64,000 nt of DNA from Lachnospiraceae bacterium. GTDB lineage: Bacteria > Bacillota > Clostridia > Lachnospirales > Lachnospiraceae. This document shows, in pieces, positions 17,623 through 25,964 of the stretch. The notes under the pieces are model-generated. The model ran no database searches, was not told the DNA's origin, and saw only the letters and a list, made by a program, of their open reading frames with translations. Position 1 is the first letter of the stretch. Each line of letters begins with the position of its first letter. The DNA is taken from NCBI GenBank assembly GCA_017434885.1, contig JAFSGE010000005.1, positions 372,001 to 436,000 on the forward strand, read 5' to 3'. The position numbers and the translations under genes are program-made.

Positions 17623-17651
17623 TTTATATCATATTTCTATCCTTATTTCAA
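17623..17651 (-). promoter_or_regulatory. candidate sigma-A promoter of the CotH operon
   Basis: TTGAAA (17646-17651) and TATAAA (17623-17628) on the minus strand are spaced by 17 bp, about 50 nt before the CotH start codon. Confidence 0.5.
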
Positions 17652-17702
17652 TAACTCCACCATTCCGACTACGCTCATCCTAAAAGCAAAAATGCATAGC
17701 AA

Positions 17703-17733
17703 AAACAGACAGCCGCTCTATTGCGACTGCCTG
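17703..17733 (-). terminator. intrinsic terminator after the phosphoesterase gene
   Basis: On the minus strand CAGGCAGTCGC pairs, with two G-U pairs, with GCGGCTGTCTG and is followed by five T. It lies about 40 nt past the stop of the gene at 17774. Confidence 0.8.
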
Positions 17734-17773
17734 CTATTCACAAAATATCATCACTATTCCACCCATACTTATC

Positions 17774-18637
17774 TCATAAATTCTGCAACATTTCCTCACA
17801 GGCCTGCTCCCAATACCTTTCCGGAATCATGGGCCAGTTGCATTCCCCCATCTCCTTCTCGCACAACTCCATGGCTCTCCATAATACCCTTCCGTGAGAC
17901 ACCGTCCCGCCACGAAGCAGACTTTCCGAAACTCTGCTCCAACAGGGAGCCAGTTCAAAAAGCCTCTCATCTTTCATCTCTCCGATAACCTTGTCCGTAT
18001 CATAAGCTACTGCCAAAAATTCCGGCTTCCATTTTTCATTTTCGCCATGAAGAATCATCAGTTGCGCCTTTGCGCTTCCATCCAGTGAAACACCAACAGA
18101 ACCGGGATTCCAGACTGTTTTTTCATACTCGTTCATATCCGTTACTCTGTGTGTGTGTCCACATATTATATATTCTTCCGAAACCTCGGCAAAAATTTCC
18201 TGATTCACGCTGCATCCCTTGCGGATATCCTCTTTTACATTCCGGGGTGACCCATGGCAAATCCTAAGAGGCGGTAATCCCGGAATTTCCACACGCATAG
18301 TAATCGGCAAAGAAGCAAAAAATTGCAAGTCTTTTTCCCTTGTATGCTTTGCCGCGTAACGGAGCATACCGACAGTACTGGGATAATCATCCCACTTGGA
18401 ATTATCCTTACCAAGTCCGCTTAACTGATAATCCTCTTTATTTCCCCGGATAATGTAACAGGAATACTTTCTTTTTAAATCATAAATCAGTTCCATGGTT
18501 TTCTCTGTATAAGGAAACTCACCTACATAATCTCCCAGAAAAATATACCCATCAACCTCTTTTTCCTTCAAGAAATCCAAACAGCTTTCAAACGCCACAT
18601 GATTTCCATGGATATCCGACATAACAGCAATCTTCAT
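17774..18637 (-). CDS. metallophosphoesterase (calcineurin-like, YfcE/MJ0936-type)
   Basis: A 287-residue cytoplasmic phosphoesterase. The dimetal site motifs are all present: SDIHGN (residues 7-12), FLGDYV (33-38), IRGNKED (near 62-68, where the usual GNHE/GNCD is GNKED), CHGSPR and CGHTHR. The C-terminal ~80 residues extend past the core. Family members hydrolyse phosphodiesters or phosphoproteins; substrate unknown. The gene begins 4 bp after the stop of the MerR-methyltransferase gene and so is probably co-transcribed and controlled by it. Confidence 0.87.
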   Translation of the reverse strand: MKIAVMSDIHGNHVAFESCLDFLKEKEVDGYIFLGDYVGEFPYTEKTMELIYDLKRKYSCYIIRGNKEDYQLSGLGKDNSKWDDYPSTVGMLRYAAKHTREKDLQFFASLPITMRVEIPGLPPLRICHGSPRNVKEDIRKGCSVNQEIFAEVSEEYIICGHTHRVTDMNEYEKTVWNPGSVGVSLDGSAKAQLMILHGENEKWKPEFLAVAYDTDKVIGEMKDERLFELAPCWSRVSESLLRGGTVSHGRVLWRAMELCEKEMGECNWPMIPERYWEQACEEMLQNL

Positions 18638-18641
18638 TTTT

Positions 18642-19820
18642 CTATTCCTTCCTACACTGATATAAGGATGTAAAATTAGAGATGGTAACCGTACCGTGTT
18701 CTTTAAAATATTGGTTCAGCTTCTCTGTGCACTTCTGCCACAAGGCGGCTTTTTTTATATACTCCGCCGGGAACTTATTTTCTATATATTGCATAATAAT
18801 CTTGGCATTATCAATTCCTGTCAGCTTGTTTTCAAATACCTGTTCTATTACATTTGGAAATACTGTGCGTAAGCTTTTTTCTGTCTGCTCATGTTCTTTT
18901 GCCTCTCTCCTCTCTTCTTCCGAAAAGTCAACAGGTAGTTCCAACGTGCCAAGCAACTTATTTACCTGCTCCACAACCCCATAAGAACTAAGCGTGGATA
19001 TCATAAGTCCGTCTGTGGTCAGTGCCGCCTTTGCCTTTTGCATCAAACCTTCGGCATCGCAAATAAACTTCCACAAATGATTTGCTATCACACGGTCATA
19101 CGTTTCCTCAAACACAAAATCCTTCTCCAAATCCTGACGTAGAAACACAAACTCTACATCGCTTTGAAGGAAGCGCTTATTCTCCCTGTAAAATTTCTCC
19201 AAATAATTCATGCCTGCATTCAGCTTATCCACTACCGTAATAACCACACCTTCAGGAATCACGATCCAATTGCGAATCCAAACCATTCCATGGCCGCTTC
19301 CCATGTCCAAAACCTTAGCCCCCGGAAAGAGCTGCATTTGCTTAAACACCCATGGATGCCACTGCTTTTGATTTTCAGAATAAGCTTCATACAGCGCAAA
19401 TTGCTTGTCAAAAGATGATTCCATATTGGTTAACTTTAAAATTTCAAAAGCCTTCCTGACGTTCTCACTTTCATCCTGAATATCTTTGCAGGAATAAATC
19501 ACATTATCTAAAGATGATATCATCTGATTAATCCTGTCACGTTGTCCAATCAGTAACATTTTCCTGTCCCATAATATCTCTGTAATATTGGTACTTTCTT
19601 GTCCGATTACAATGCGCCCGATTTCTTCCAAAGATAAGCCTGAAAATTGCAACAGCTTTATCTTTTGTAACTGCGACAGTGAAACATCATCATACAGACG
19701 ATATCCGCCTTCCGAATATGCAATCGGCTTCAGCAAGCCTTTTTGGTCATAGTAGCGTACTGTTCTTGCGGAAACACCTGCCAACTCTGCAAGCTGCCCT
19801 GCGGTATAAGTATTTTTCAT
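18642..19820 (-). CDS. MerR-family regulator fused to SAM-dependent methyltransferase
   Basis: A 392-residue fusion. Residues 1-~70 are a MerR winged helix (YTAGQLAELAGVSARTVRYYD, then KPIAYSEGGYRLYDD), ~75-115 the dimerising coiled coil, and ~155-390 a class I methyltransferase with motif I AKVLDMGSGHGM, ITVVDKLNAGM and a later DRVIANHLWKF region. The methyltransferase takes the place of the usual effector domain. It may therefore be an enzyme brought under its own control, or sense SAM or an alkylating or small-molecule substrate. Its promoter has the 19-bp spacer and dyad typical of MerR targets, so it is likely autoregulated. The phosphoesterase follows by 4 bp. Confidence 0.87.
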   Translation of the reverse strand: MKNTYTAGQLAELAGVSARTVRYYDQKGLLKPIAYSEGGYRLYDDVSLSQLQKIKLLQFSGLSLEEIGRIVIGQESTNITEILWDRKMLLIGQRDRINQMISSLDNVIYSCKDIQDESENVRKAFEILKLTNMESSFDKQFALYEAYSENQKQWHPWVFKQMQLFPGAKVLDMGSGHGMVWIRNWIVIPEGVVITVVDKLNAGMNYLEKFYRENKRFLQSDVEFVFLRQDLEKDFVFEETYDRVIANHLWKFICDAEGLMQKAKAALTTDGLMISTLSSYGVVEQVNKLLGTLELPVDFSEEERREAKEHEQTEKSLRTVFPNVIEQVFENKLTGIDNAKIIMQYIENKFPAEYIKKAALWQKCTEKLNQYFKEHGTVTISNFTSLYQCRKE

Positions 19821-19842
19821 GCACTTTACATCCTTTTTATTT

Positions 19843-19873
19843 ATTATAAAGATTTACGTAACGTCAATGTCAA
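19843..19873 (-). promoter_or_regulatory. MerR-type promoter with 19-bp spacer and operator dyad
   Basis: On the minus strand a perfect TTGACA (19868-19873) and a perfect TATAAT (19843-19848) are separated by 19 bp. The spacer is filled by a 17-bp near-perfect dyad ATTGACGT-T-ACGTAAAT (19852-19868). MerR regulators twist such long-spaced promoters to activate them, so this is almost certainly the operator of the gene that starts 23 bp downstream. Confidence 0.88.
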
Positions 19874-19910
19874 TATTTTCTCTAATTTTACCGTCACAAA
19901 ACATGCATGT

Positions 19911-19951
19911 CAAAAGATTCCGATGCAAAGTTTTCTTCACATCGGAATCTT
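19911..19951 (-). terminator. intrinsic terminator of the Rpn-type gene
   Basis: On the minus strand AAAAGATTCCGATG and CATCGGAATCTTTT form a long stem around an 11-nt loop, directly after the stop codon at 19956. The A/T-flanked symmetry may let it act in both directions. Confidence 0.8.
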
Positions 19952-19955
19952 TTAG

Positions 19956-21059
19956 TTACCAGTATAAATTTATTTTTTTATTTGCTGTTTCTTCTGTCAA
20001 TTCATATTGTTCCATAACTTTCTCGACAACAATATCTTTGGTAATATTAAGGTCTTTTAATATACAAACTGTTTTTCTGATTGATTCCTCTCTCTCTTCT
20101 GCTCGGCCTTCCTCTCTGCCTTCTGCCCGACCTTCTTCCAGGCCTTCTGCCAACCCTTCCGCCAATCCTTCTTCTCTGCCCGCCGTTCTCGCTTCTGCTC
20201 TCGCAGCCTGCACATCATACGCTTTAAAGTTTGCAAATAACTCTCCCATATTTCGCTCCTTTATCAGTCCGGTAAGGCTCTCCACTTCCTCACTCGGAAC
20301 ATTCAGCTTTGCCAGTAAAATCTCCACAATACATACTATGACACTAAGCAGATACTCCGGGGTCTTCGCTGTGATTTCATTAATATTTTCTTCATTCAAC
20401 GACTGTCCCAGTTGTACAAAATCTGCCGCTTCATGAAGCTTATTCACCACCATGATAAGGGAAAGCTCGTCCTGCTTTGCCAGTAGCTGCTCATTGCTGT
20501 AATCATTAAGCTGTACCAAAATACACTTAAAGTCAGGTATGTATTCCCGCAAAAGTTCATTTAAATGTACTCTCTCACGCAATTGCACCGATGCTGTCCA
20601 GTTGTCCACACCATCATAATAAACAATAGGCAGAATAGGAGGATACTTAAAATCCTTCGTTTTACTAATGCCCGGATGAAGCCTTTCCTGTTCCTTTTCA
20701 TAATCTTCCCAGATAAACACCATATATCTGAGTATCTGCATGACTACATTATAATCCACTTTGGATTTATGTTCAATAAGCGAAACGAGAAAAAACGGCA
20801 TTTCGATATTTTTCAACCGCACCCTATTTACGGTATCCGAATTTCTCTCTTCCACAAACATATGAACATAACGCTCAGTTATATTCTCAATGTCCTCCGG
20901 CTGCACATCCTTTAACAATGGAATCCCCGTATAACCTCTCAAAAACTGAGAACACAATATAGGGTCTCCAAAAATAATTTTACTGGAACTGTCTCTTAGC
21001 TTTGTGTTTGAGATGCCGGTTCCTGCAGCATTCAAACTGTTCGGTTCTTTTGTCATCAT
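19956..21059 (-). CDS. Rpn-family recombination-promoting nuclease / transposase-like protein
   Basis: A ~367-residue protein of the Rpn (PF04754-like) PD-(D/E)XK nuclease family. The nuclease part has the core FLVSLIEHKSKVDYNVVMQI with the E-x-K pair and the conserved ILRYMVFIWEDY helix, then ILPIVYYDGVDNWTA. The C-terminal third contains a run of about six EGLAEG/EGRAEG-like units (about residues 295-335) forecast to be helical and likely prone to DNA slippage. Family members promote recA-independent recombination; a function as mobile element is unproven, and no inverted repeats flank it. The start is ATG 21057-21059 (or the next codon) after AAGGAAGG; the extension to 21092 lacks a ribosome site. 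Confidence 0.8.
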   Translation of the reverse strand: MMTKEPNSLNAAGTGISNTKLRDSSSKIIFGDPILCSQFLRGYTGIPLLKDVQPEDIENITERYVHMFVEERNSDTVNRVRLKNIEMPFFLVSLIEHKSKVDYNVVMQILRYMVFIWEDYEKEQERLHPGISKTKDFKYPPILPIVYYDGVDNWTASVQLRERVHLNELLREYIPDFKCILVQLNDYSNEQLLAKQDELSLIMVVNKLHEAADFVQLGQSLNEENINEITAKTPEYLLSVIVCIVEILLAKLNVPSEEVESLTGLIKERNMGELFANFKAYDVQAARAEARTAGREEGLAEGLAEGLEEGRAEGREEGRAEEREESIRKTVCILKDLNITKDIVVEKVMEQYELTEETANKKINLYW

Positions 21060-21310
21060 ATACCTTCCTTTCCGGTATGGTATAAAATCCAAAACAAAAT
21101 GATTCTACCCCACTACCGCTCCTATTAAGTTAATTTGTTCCTTGGGATATCTGCTCGAATTTTTAGAACTAAGCCTGATTCCTTTTAGAATTTTTGAACA
21201 TCCAAGAAATGATGTTCACGTCTGATAACAGAATAGCAGAAAGTATATTTATTTGCAAGTTTTTTATCGTTAAACAGTTATCTCTTTACGACATCTCCCA
21301 TTATAAGTGT

Positions 21311-22597
21311 CTACTTACCTTCCATAAATTTTTCTTTTGAAAATTCTGCCCGATTATAATAATCTCCAAATGCTGTAAGGTGTCCCGTCCGCATTCTCAC
21401 TCTTATCTGTCCATATTGATATGTTTTAACGAGGCCCTTATAATCACTATCCATCCAAGCAGATATAATTGCTCTCAGCGGTTCCAAATCAAAATTAATG
21501 CCATCACGGATAATGCATCCCTTTCTGTCATCAAACAACCATTCTCCCTTTGCAATTCTTTTATAAATATCCCCATACAAAGCACTTAATAAAAGCAATT
21601 CATGCATTATGTTTTCTATTGGTCTTTCTTGCAATCTTCGCATTTTCCCAGCCAATACTTGTATTGCATGAAAATCTTCCATATCTTCAATTTCCATCAA
21701 AACTTTTCCTTCTGCTATGAGGTCTTCATGTTTTTCATACAAATTCCTTTCCAGTTGTCTATAAGCCTCAATTTCTTCCAAAGGTTCTTCCATAATCCTT
21801 ATTACATCGCGGTCTGACCATTTATCCATCGTCTGTGGAATTTTGCCAAATTGCTTCAAACAATTCTTCACCCATTTTTGATACTGTTGCACTATAGCCA
21901 CAAAAGTTCTAACCAATATCTCTGCTTTCTTTTCTTCCCACGCGGTAACTAATCTTTTCAGCACAGGATAACCTTTGTAAAAAGGCTGTCTTTCAATTCC
22001 ACGGTCATTCCAACTACCGCCTATCACTTCAATAATCATATTACCGTATACTGCCGCTAGTTCCAGTAGCTTGTCCACTATCTGCTCATATGGTTTTTTA
22101 TATATTTCTTCCAATTCTTTTTTCATAATTGGAAAAATGTCACGCCTATTCAAACTACACAATCTATTTCTATCCAGAAAGTTTTGAGTCATAAGCGTAT
22201 TTTCTTCAAATACCTTCCTTTCCATATCAGAAGTAACTTCATGTTTTCTGCGTACTCCAACCACATTATTTGACTTATCAAGTCCGTACTTAATAACTAA
22301 ATCGCAAATTTCTCCTAATACCGCCACCTGCTCCTTTTCATCCTTATACTCAATTTCATCCAGGCAATACCTTAAATCGTCTGATAAATCTGATAGACCT
22401 AAAATCTTTTGATGCACCGATGAATTAAGTTCCAAACGATAAGTTTTTCCTCCCCAAACATCTTTTTGAATCACAACATTTTGACTAATTCCATCTATTT
22501 CACGGCAGAATGTCCAACGGCAACTATTATAATTAATATATGTAAATCCATAAGCTGATAACTTATCCTCTATAGTTCTTATTACAATACTTTTCAT
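21311..22597 (-). CDS. hypothetical protein with tandem helical domains (island family 1)
   Basis: A 428-residue soluble protein, function not recognised. It has the same layout as the genes at 26937 and 32699: an N-terminal ~60-residue beta domain (SIVIRTIEDKLSAYGFTYIN) and a helical domain (LERNLYEKHEDLIAEGKVLM, then LLLLSALYGDIYKRIAKGEW). Here the helical module occurs twice: KLLELAAVYGNMIIEVIGGSW (about 180-200) with LKRLVTAWEEKKAEILVRTF, and the C-terminal copy with LRAIISAWMDSDYKGLVKTY. No membrane segment or signal is seen, unlike most neighbours. It is the last gene of the island's longest minus-strand run. The N-domain resembles small immunity-type domains, but this is only a guess. 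Confidence 0.75.
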   Translation of the reverse strand: MKSIVIRTIEDKLSAYGFTYINYNSCRWTFCREIDGISQNVVIQKDVWGGKTYRLELNSSVHQKILGLSDLSDDLRYCLDEIEYKDEKEQVAVLGEICDLVIKYGLDKSNNVVGVRRKHEVTSDMERKVFEENTLMTQNFLDRNRLCSLNRRDIFPIMKKELEEIYKKPYEQIVDKLLELAAVYGNMIIEVIGGSWNDRGIERQPFYKGYPVLKRLVTAWEEKKAEILVRTFVAIVQQYQKWVKNCLKQFGKIPQTMDKWSDRDVIRIMEEPLEEIEAYRQLERNLYEKHEDLIAEGKVLMEIEDMEDFHAIQVLAGKMRRLQERPIENIMHELLLLSALYGDIYKRIAKGEWLFDDRKGCIIRDGINFDLEPLRAIISAWMDSDYKGLVKTYQYGQIRVRMRTGHLTAFGDYYNRAEFSKEKFMEGK

Positions 22598-22674
22598 TTT
22601 TTCTCCCTGCTGGCACTTTTTCAGATTTGTCTAACTCTTCCTTTTTTTTGGCTATCAGAACAATGGGAACATTG

Positions 22675-23079
22675 TTATTGCATTATCCATTTATCCGAAC
22701 ATTCCAGCAAAACATATTTTTTTTCCTTTTTATCTACTATTGTTATTTGCTCCATTTCAGTTCCGGATAAGCAATAACAGATTGCATATGTACCGTCGTA
22801 TAGCTCATAATATGGCCAGGCTCCTCCATACCCCCACCTTCCATTTTCTTTTCCCAAACTCTCAACCATCTCTTCATATGTAGTATTATGGTCAAATTGT
22901 CTTAAATCATCTACTGTTATTTTTCTGTCATAATACACATAATCTGTCTCTAATCTCCGCACAATTTTATACTCTGCATTTCTTTCTATGTATTTCATTA
23001 TTCCTTTTCCGAACAATAACAAAACTATAACAATTACTATGCTTATACATACATATATTTTTTTTGCCATATCGTTCAT
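22675..23079 (-). CDS. small membrane-anchored protein, SmpA/BLIP-like domain
   Basis: A 134-residue protein: a short basic N-terminus, one membrane segment (~8-28) and an exported domain of about 100 residues. The domain reads TVDDLRQFDHNTTYEEMVESLG, then a GYG-aromatic stretch and a final ITIVDKKEKKYVLLE. This pattern recalls the SmpA/BLIP-like (beta-lactamase-inhibitor-like) fold in which a TYEE-V--LG helix precedes a beta sheet. That similarity is by eye only. A good AAAGGAG site precedes the ATG. It belongs to the island's run of membrane-tethered small proteins. Confidence 0.65.
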   Translation of the reverse strand: MNDMAKKIYVCISIVIVIVLLLFGKGIMKYIERNAEYKIVRRLETDYVYYDRKITVDDLRQFDHNTTYEEMVESLGKENGRWGYGGAWPYYELYDGTYAICYCLSGTEMEQITIVDKKEKKYVLLECSDKWIMQ

Positions 23080-23192
23080 GCATAGTCTCCTTTAAAAATA
23101 TTTCTCCATCCGCAGAAACATGCTTTGCATTTATTACGTTTCTAAATTCATACGTTATTTTTAGTACACATCAAAAATTACATACACCATCT

Positions 23193-23555
23193 CTAATATG
23201 CGATTGAAAGCATGGCATTGTCTTTATTAATTCCGATTTCCACTTTAGTTTCCCACAGGTATTCCCCATCCGGTGCTACCTGAATATACGTTACTTTCCA
23301 TTCATTGCTCTGTTCTTCGTAAGTAACTTCCTTATGATATGTACATCCTTCTTTTAGTTCACAATGTGCTTCAATAACTACATCTGCAATTTTCTCAGCA
23401 ACATCTTCATCCGGCACCCTGTTTTGAACTTCATCATTTACATATTCTACATGAATATATTCACAATGAGGATTATAGCATTGAATATATCTACACATGC
23501 AAATTATTATTAATATAGAAATTCCTAAACATAAATATAACAGCTTTGTTTTCAT
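23193..23555 (-). CDS. membrane-anchored NTF2-fold immunity-like protein (copy A2)
   Basis: A 120-residue protein with an N-terminal anchor (~5-22) and an exported domain. The domain fits the NTF2-fold immunity pattern: VPDEDVAEKIADVVIEAH helix, a central beta segment with EWKVTYIQV, and a closing strand KVEIGINKDNAMLSIAY. The last 74 residues differ at only two positions from the gene at 25102, while the anchors differ, so the domain was recently duplicated or converted. I start at 23555 (ATG after AGAAGGGA). Function (binding a toxin or other partner) is inferred only from the family. Confidence 0.7.
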   Translation of the reverse strand: MKTKLLYLCLGISILIIICMCRYIQCYNPHCEYIHVEYVNDEVQNRVPDEDVAEKIADVVIEAHCELKEGCTYHKEVTYEEQSNEWKVTYIQVAPDGEYLWETKVEIGINKDNAMLSIAY

Positions 23556-23626
23556 GATATCCCTTCTATTTACAACATAAATTCTTTTTTCTCTCACCAC
23601 TTACTTTTATTACACATCACCGCTTA

Positions 23627-24004
23627 TTAACCAAAGTCATGATATATATGTGTAACTATACCTGTATTTTTTTCTATTTTAACTACAGGCGCACCGCCTA
23701 AAAAGAATCCATTTCTATCCGACGTCATTTTTAAATAGACAACTTGCCATTCATTTCTGTTTTCATCAAAAAAAACAGTAACATCATAATAGCAGTCTTC
23801 TTCAAATCCCAAATGAACATCTGCAAGAATATATGCAATCTTCTCTGCCGTTTCTTCATCAGGCACCATATTCTGGTTTTCATATACAACATCCTGTAAA
23901 TGCACTTCCTCACACCAATGTTGTAGCTTTATAATATAGAAAAATAAAAACAATATAATAAATACAGAAATCGCTAAACATATTTTTAAAAATTTATCTT
24001 TCAT
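23627..24004 (-). CDS. membrane-anchored NTF2-fold immunity-like protein (copy B2)
   Basis: A 125-residue protein with a basic start, a membrane segment (~8-25) and an exported NTF2-type domain. The domain begins MVPDEETAEKIAYILADVHLG, followed by NEWQVVYLKM, a glycine turn GFFLGGAPVVKIEKNTG and ITH-type closing strand. This is the classic layout of NTF2-fold immunity proteins (helix, strand, W-V, GG, K--G). It is a diverged relative of the gene at 25532 and forms a B-A pair with 23193 that mirrors the 25532-25102 pair. Confidence 0.72.
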   Translation of the reverse strand: MKDKFLKICLAISVFIILFLFFYIIKLQHWCEEVHLQDVVYENQNMVPDEETAEKIAYILADVHLGFEEDCYYDVTVFFDENRNEWQVVYLKMTSDRNGFFLGGAPVVKIEKNTGIVTHIYHDFG

Positions 24005-24097
24005 AACCGGAACCGTTCCCTTCCTGCTCTCCTCTTAGAGTGCTGTAAAAATAACTACCATTTCCATTTTTCCACACTAAGGTAAACATTTATTTAT

Positions 24098-25072
24098 CTA
24101 ATTTTCCTTAGTCACTAAATACCACCCCTGATGTATCTTGACTATAAGTTCTTTATCATTTATAACGATAAATTCTCTATCCAGCAGCATACTATCAACT
24201 TTCTCTGACGAGATTGCGGTAAAAATTTGAATATTTTCATCTATTATTCCCAATTCATCATATATACCGTTTTGCTTCTGATACAAATTTTTATTGCATA
24301 TTTGCACATTATATTCTGATATACTATGTTCTTCTAACAGCGTTTCTTTCTGCCACAAACTAATACTATTTTCGGATATCAAAATGCGATTTTCATAATA
24401 AATTTCCGGATAAAAGTTTGCTCCTGTTTCCTCCTCATATATATCAATATTTTCAAAGTTTTGTCCTGTTTCTAAATATGCCTTGGCATTTCCCTTCCAA
24501 TTATTTTGATAAGAAATTAACCGTTCCACTCTCCATTGTCCATATAATTGTTCCTGTTTTAAATTTGTAACCGCCTCCACATAAGGCTTCATATAATAAT
24601 AATTAGATAAATATGAACATAGCATTTCTCCTGTCTCTGTAATATAAAAAATCATATAATTTGAAGGAGAATTTAAAAACTTTACTTCTAATAATTCCTG
24701 ATTCCCCAGCTTTTCAAACCACGATTCATTAATACGTTCTTTCGCACCATATTGATAAGCATTAATAGTTTTCACCTCAATATCATCGTATGTCATATAA
24801 GAATGCTCTATCTTTTCCGGCCAATAATCTAAACTTGTAATAATTTGCTTCGGTGTAATCGTTATACTTCTTCCTAAAAAATGGTCATAGTAACTATAAG
24901 ATACTCCATACTGCTCACATGCTAAAAATTCTGTCACTTTCCATTTCCCTTGTAAGTTTTTCACTATATTTGTTTTATCATTTATTAAATGAACTTTGGG
25001 AAAAATCATAAACAAGCATAAAACAATTAGCGCTATGAATGTTATTAATTTATACTTCCATTTCCTTCCCAT
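24098..25072 (-). CDS. membrane-anchored protein with two lipocalin-like repeats
   Basis: A 324-residue unknown protein. After a basic start and one membrane segment (~8-25) come two similar halves: LQGKWKVTEFLACEQYG ... SITITPKQIITS (from about 40) and LYGQWRVERLISYQNNW ... RILISENSISLW (from about 175). The GKW/GQW start followed by a beta-rich stretch is typical of small lipocalin-like domains. No family is recognised with confidence. It is inserted between the two copies of the NTF2-type gene pair. The ribosome site is weak (GAGAG). Confidence 0.65.
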   Translation of the reverse strand: MGRKWKYKLITFIALIVLCLFMIFPKVHLINDKTNIVKNLQGKWKVTEFLACEQYGVSYSYYDHFLGRSITITPKQIITSLDYWPEKIEHSYMTYDDIEVKTINAYQYGAKERINESWFEKLGNQELLEVKFLNSPSNYMIFYITETGEMLCSYLSNYYYMKPYVEAVTNLKQEQLYGQWRVERLISYQNNWKGNAKAYLETGQNFENIDIYEEETGANFYPEIYYENRILISENSISLWQKETLLEEHSISEYNVQICNKNLYQKQNGIYDELGIIDENIQIFTAISSEKVDSMLLDREFIVINDKELIVKIHQGWYLVTKEN

Positions 25073-25101
25073 TTTTCTCTCTATAATTCCCTACACTATC
25101 T

Positions 25102-25461
25102 CTAATATGCAATTGAAAGCATGGCATTATCTTTATTAATTCCGATTTCTACTTTAGTTTCCCACAAGTATTCTCCATCCGGTGTTACCTGAATATACGT
25201 TACTTTCCATTCATTGCCCTGTTCTTCGTAAGTAACTTCCTTATGATATGTACATCCTTCTTTTAGTTCACAATGTGCTTCAATAACTACATCTGCAATT
25301 TTCTCAGCAACATCTTCATCCGGCACCCTATCTTGAATTTCATTTATCTCTTCTACATGAACGTATTCACAATAAGGCTTGTACTTTATAATATGTCTGC
25401 ACATGAATATTATTATCAGCGTAAAAATCCCCGAACATAAATATAAAAACTTTGTTTTCAT
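25102..25461 (-). CDS. membrane-anchored NTF2-fold immunity-like protein (copy A1)
   Basis: A 119-residue protein with N-terminal anchor and exported NTF2-type domain (VPDEDVAEKIADVVIEAH, EWKVTYIQV, KVEIGINKDNA). Its last 74 residues match the gene at 23193 at 72 positions. The start at 25461 (ATG after TAGGAGC) is preferred to the upstream in-frame extension, since it gives a short basic segment before the anchor. It lies 13 bp after the stop-side neighbour at 25532 in the same direction. Confidence 0.7.
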   Translation of the reverse strand: MKTKFLYLCSGIFTLIIIFMCRHIIKYKPYCEYVHVEEINEIQDRVPDEDVAEKIADVVIEAHCELKEGCTYHKEVTYEEQGNEWKVTYIQVTPDGEYLWETKVEIGINKDNAMLSIAY

Positions 25462-25531
25462 GGTATCGCTCCTATTTAAAACATAATTTTTTTCTCTTTT
25501 ATCATTTATTTTCCTCATACATCGCTAACAA

Positions 25532-25906
25532 TTAACAAAAACTGCGATATACTTGAGTAACTACGCCTGTATCTTTCTCTATTGCAATTACCCTTCCGCC
25601 CCCTAAAACGTATATACTTTTACCCGGCACCATTTGTAAAAAATCCACGCACCATTCATTTCTGCTTTCATCAAATCTAACTGCGGGTTCATAATAGTAA
25701 TCCACATCAAATCCTAAATGTTCCTCTGCAAAAATATATGCAATCTTCACTGCTGTTTCTTCATCAGGCACCATATTTCGGCTCTCGCTTACGTCCTTAA
25801 AATGCTCTTTTTCACAAAATATTGATGGATAATAAATGTAAAGGCCCAAAAACAATATAAGAAATACAGAAATCCCTAAATATATTTTTAAATACTTATT
25901 TTTCAT
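25532..25906 (-). CDS. membrane-anchored NTF2-fold immunity-like protein (copy B1)
   Basis: A 124-residue protein: anchor at ~8-28, then MVPDEETAVKIAYIFAEEHLG, NEWCVDFLQM and the glycine turn VLGGGRVIAIEKDTGVV. The first 52 residues match the gene at 25965 at 50 positions, while the second halves differ strongly, so these two share an anchor but have different domains. The Cys after the anchor (near 31) is present in most of the family here. The basic residues before the anchor predict that the domain lies outside the membrane. Confidence 0.72.
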   Translation of the reverse strand: MKNKYLKIYLGISVFLILFLGLYIYYPSIFCEKEHFKDVSESRNMVPDEETAVKIAYIFAEEHLGFDVDYYYEPAVRFDESRNEWCVDFLQMVPGKSIYVLGGGRVIAIEKDTGVVTQVYRSFC

Positions 25907-25964
25907 GGCTGAAACAATTCCTTTCCCATTCTCCGCTTAGGATACTGTAGAAATAAGTGTCCTT

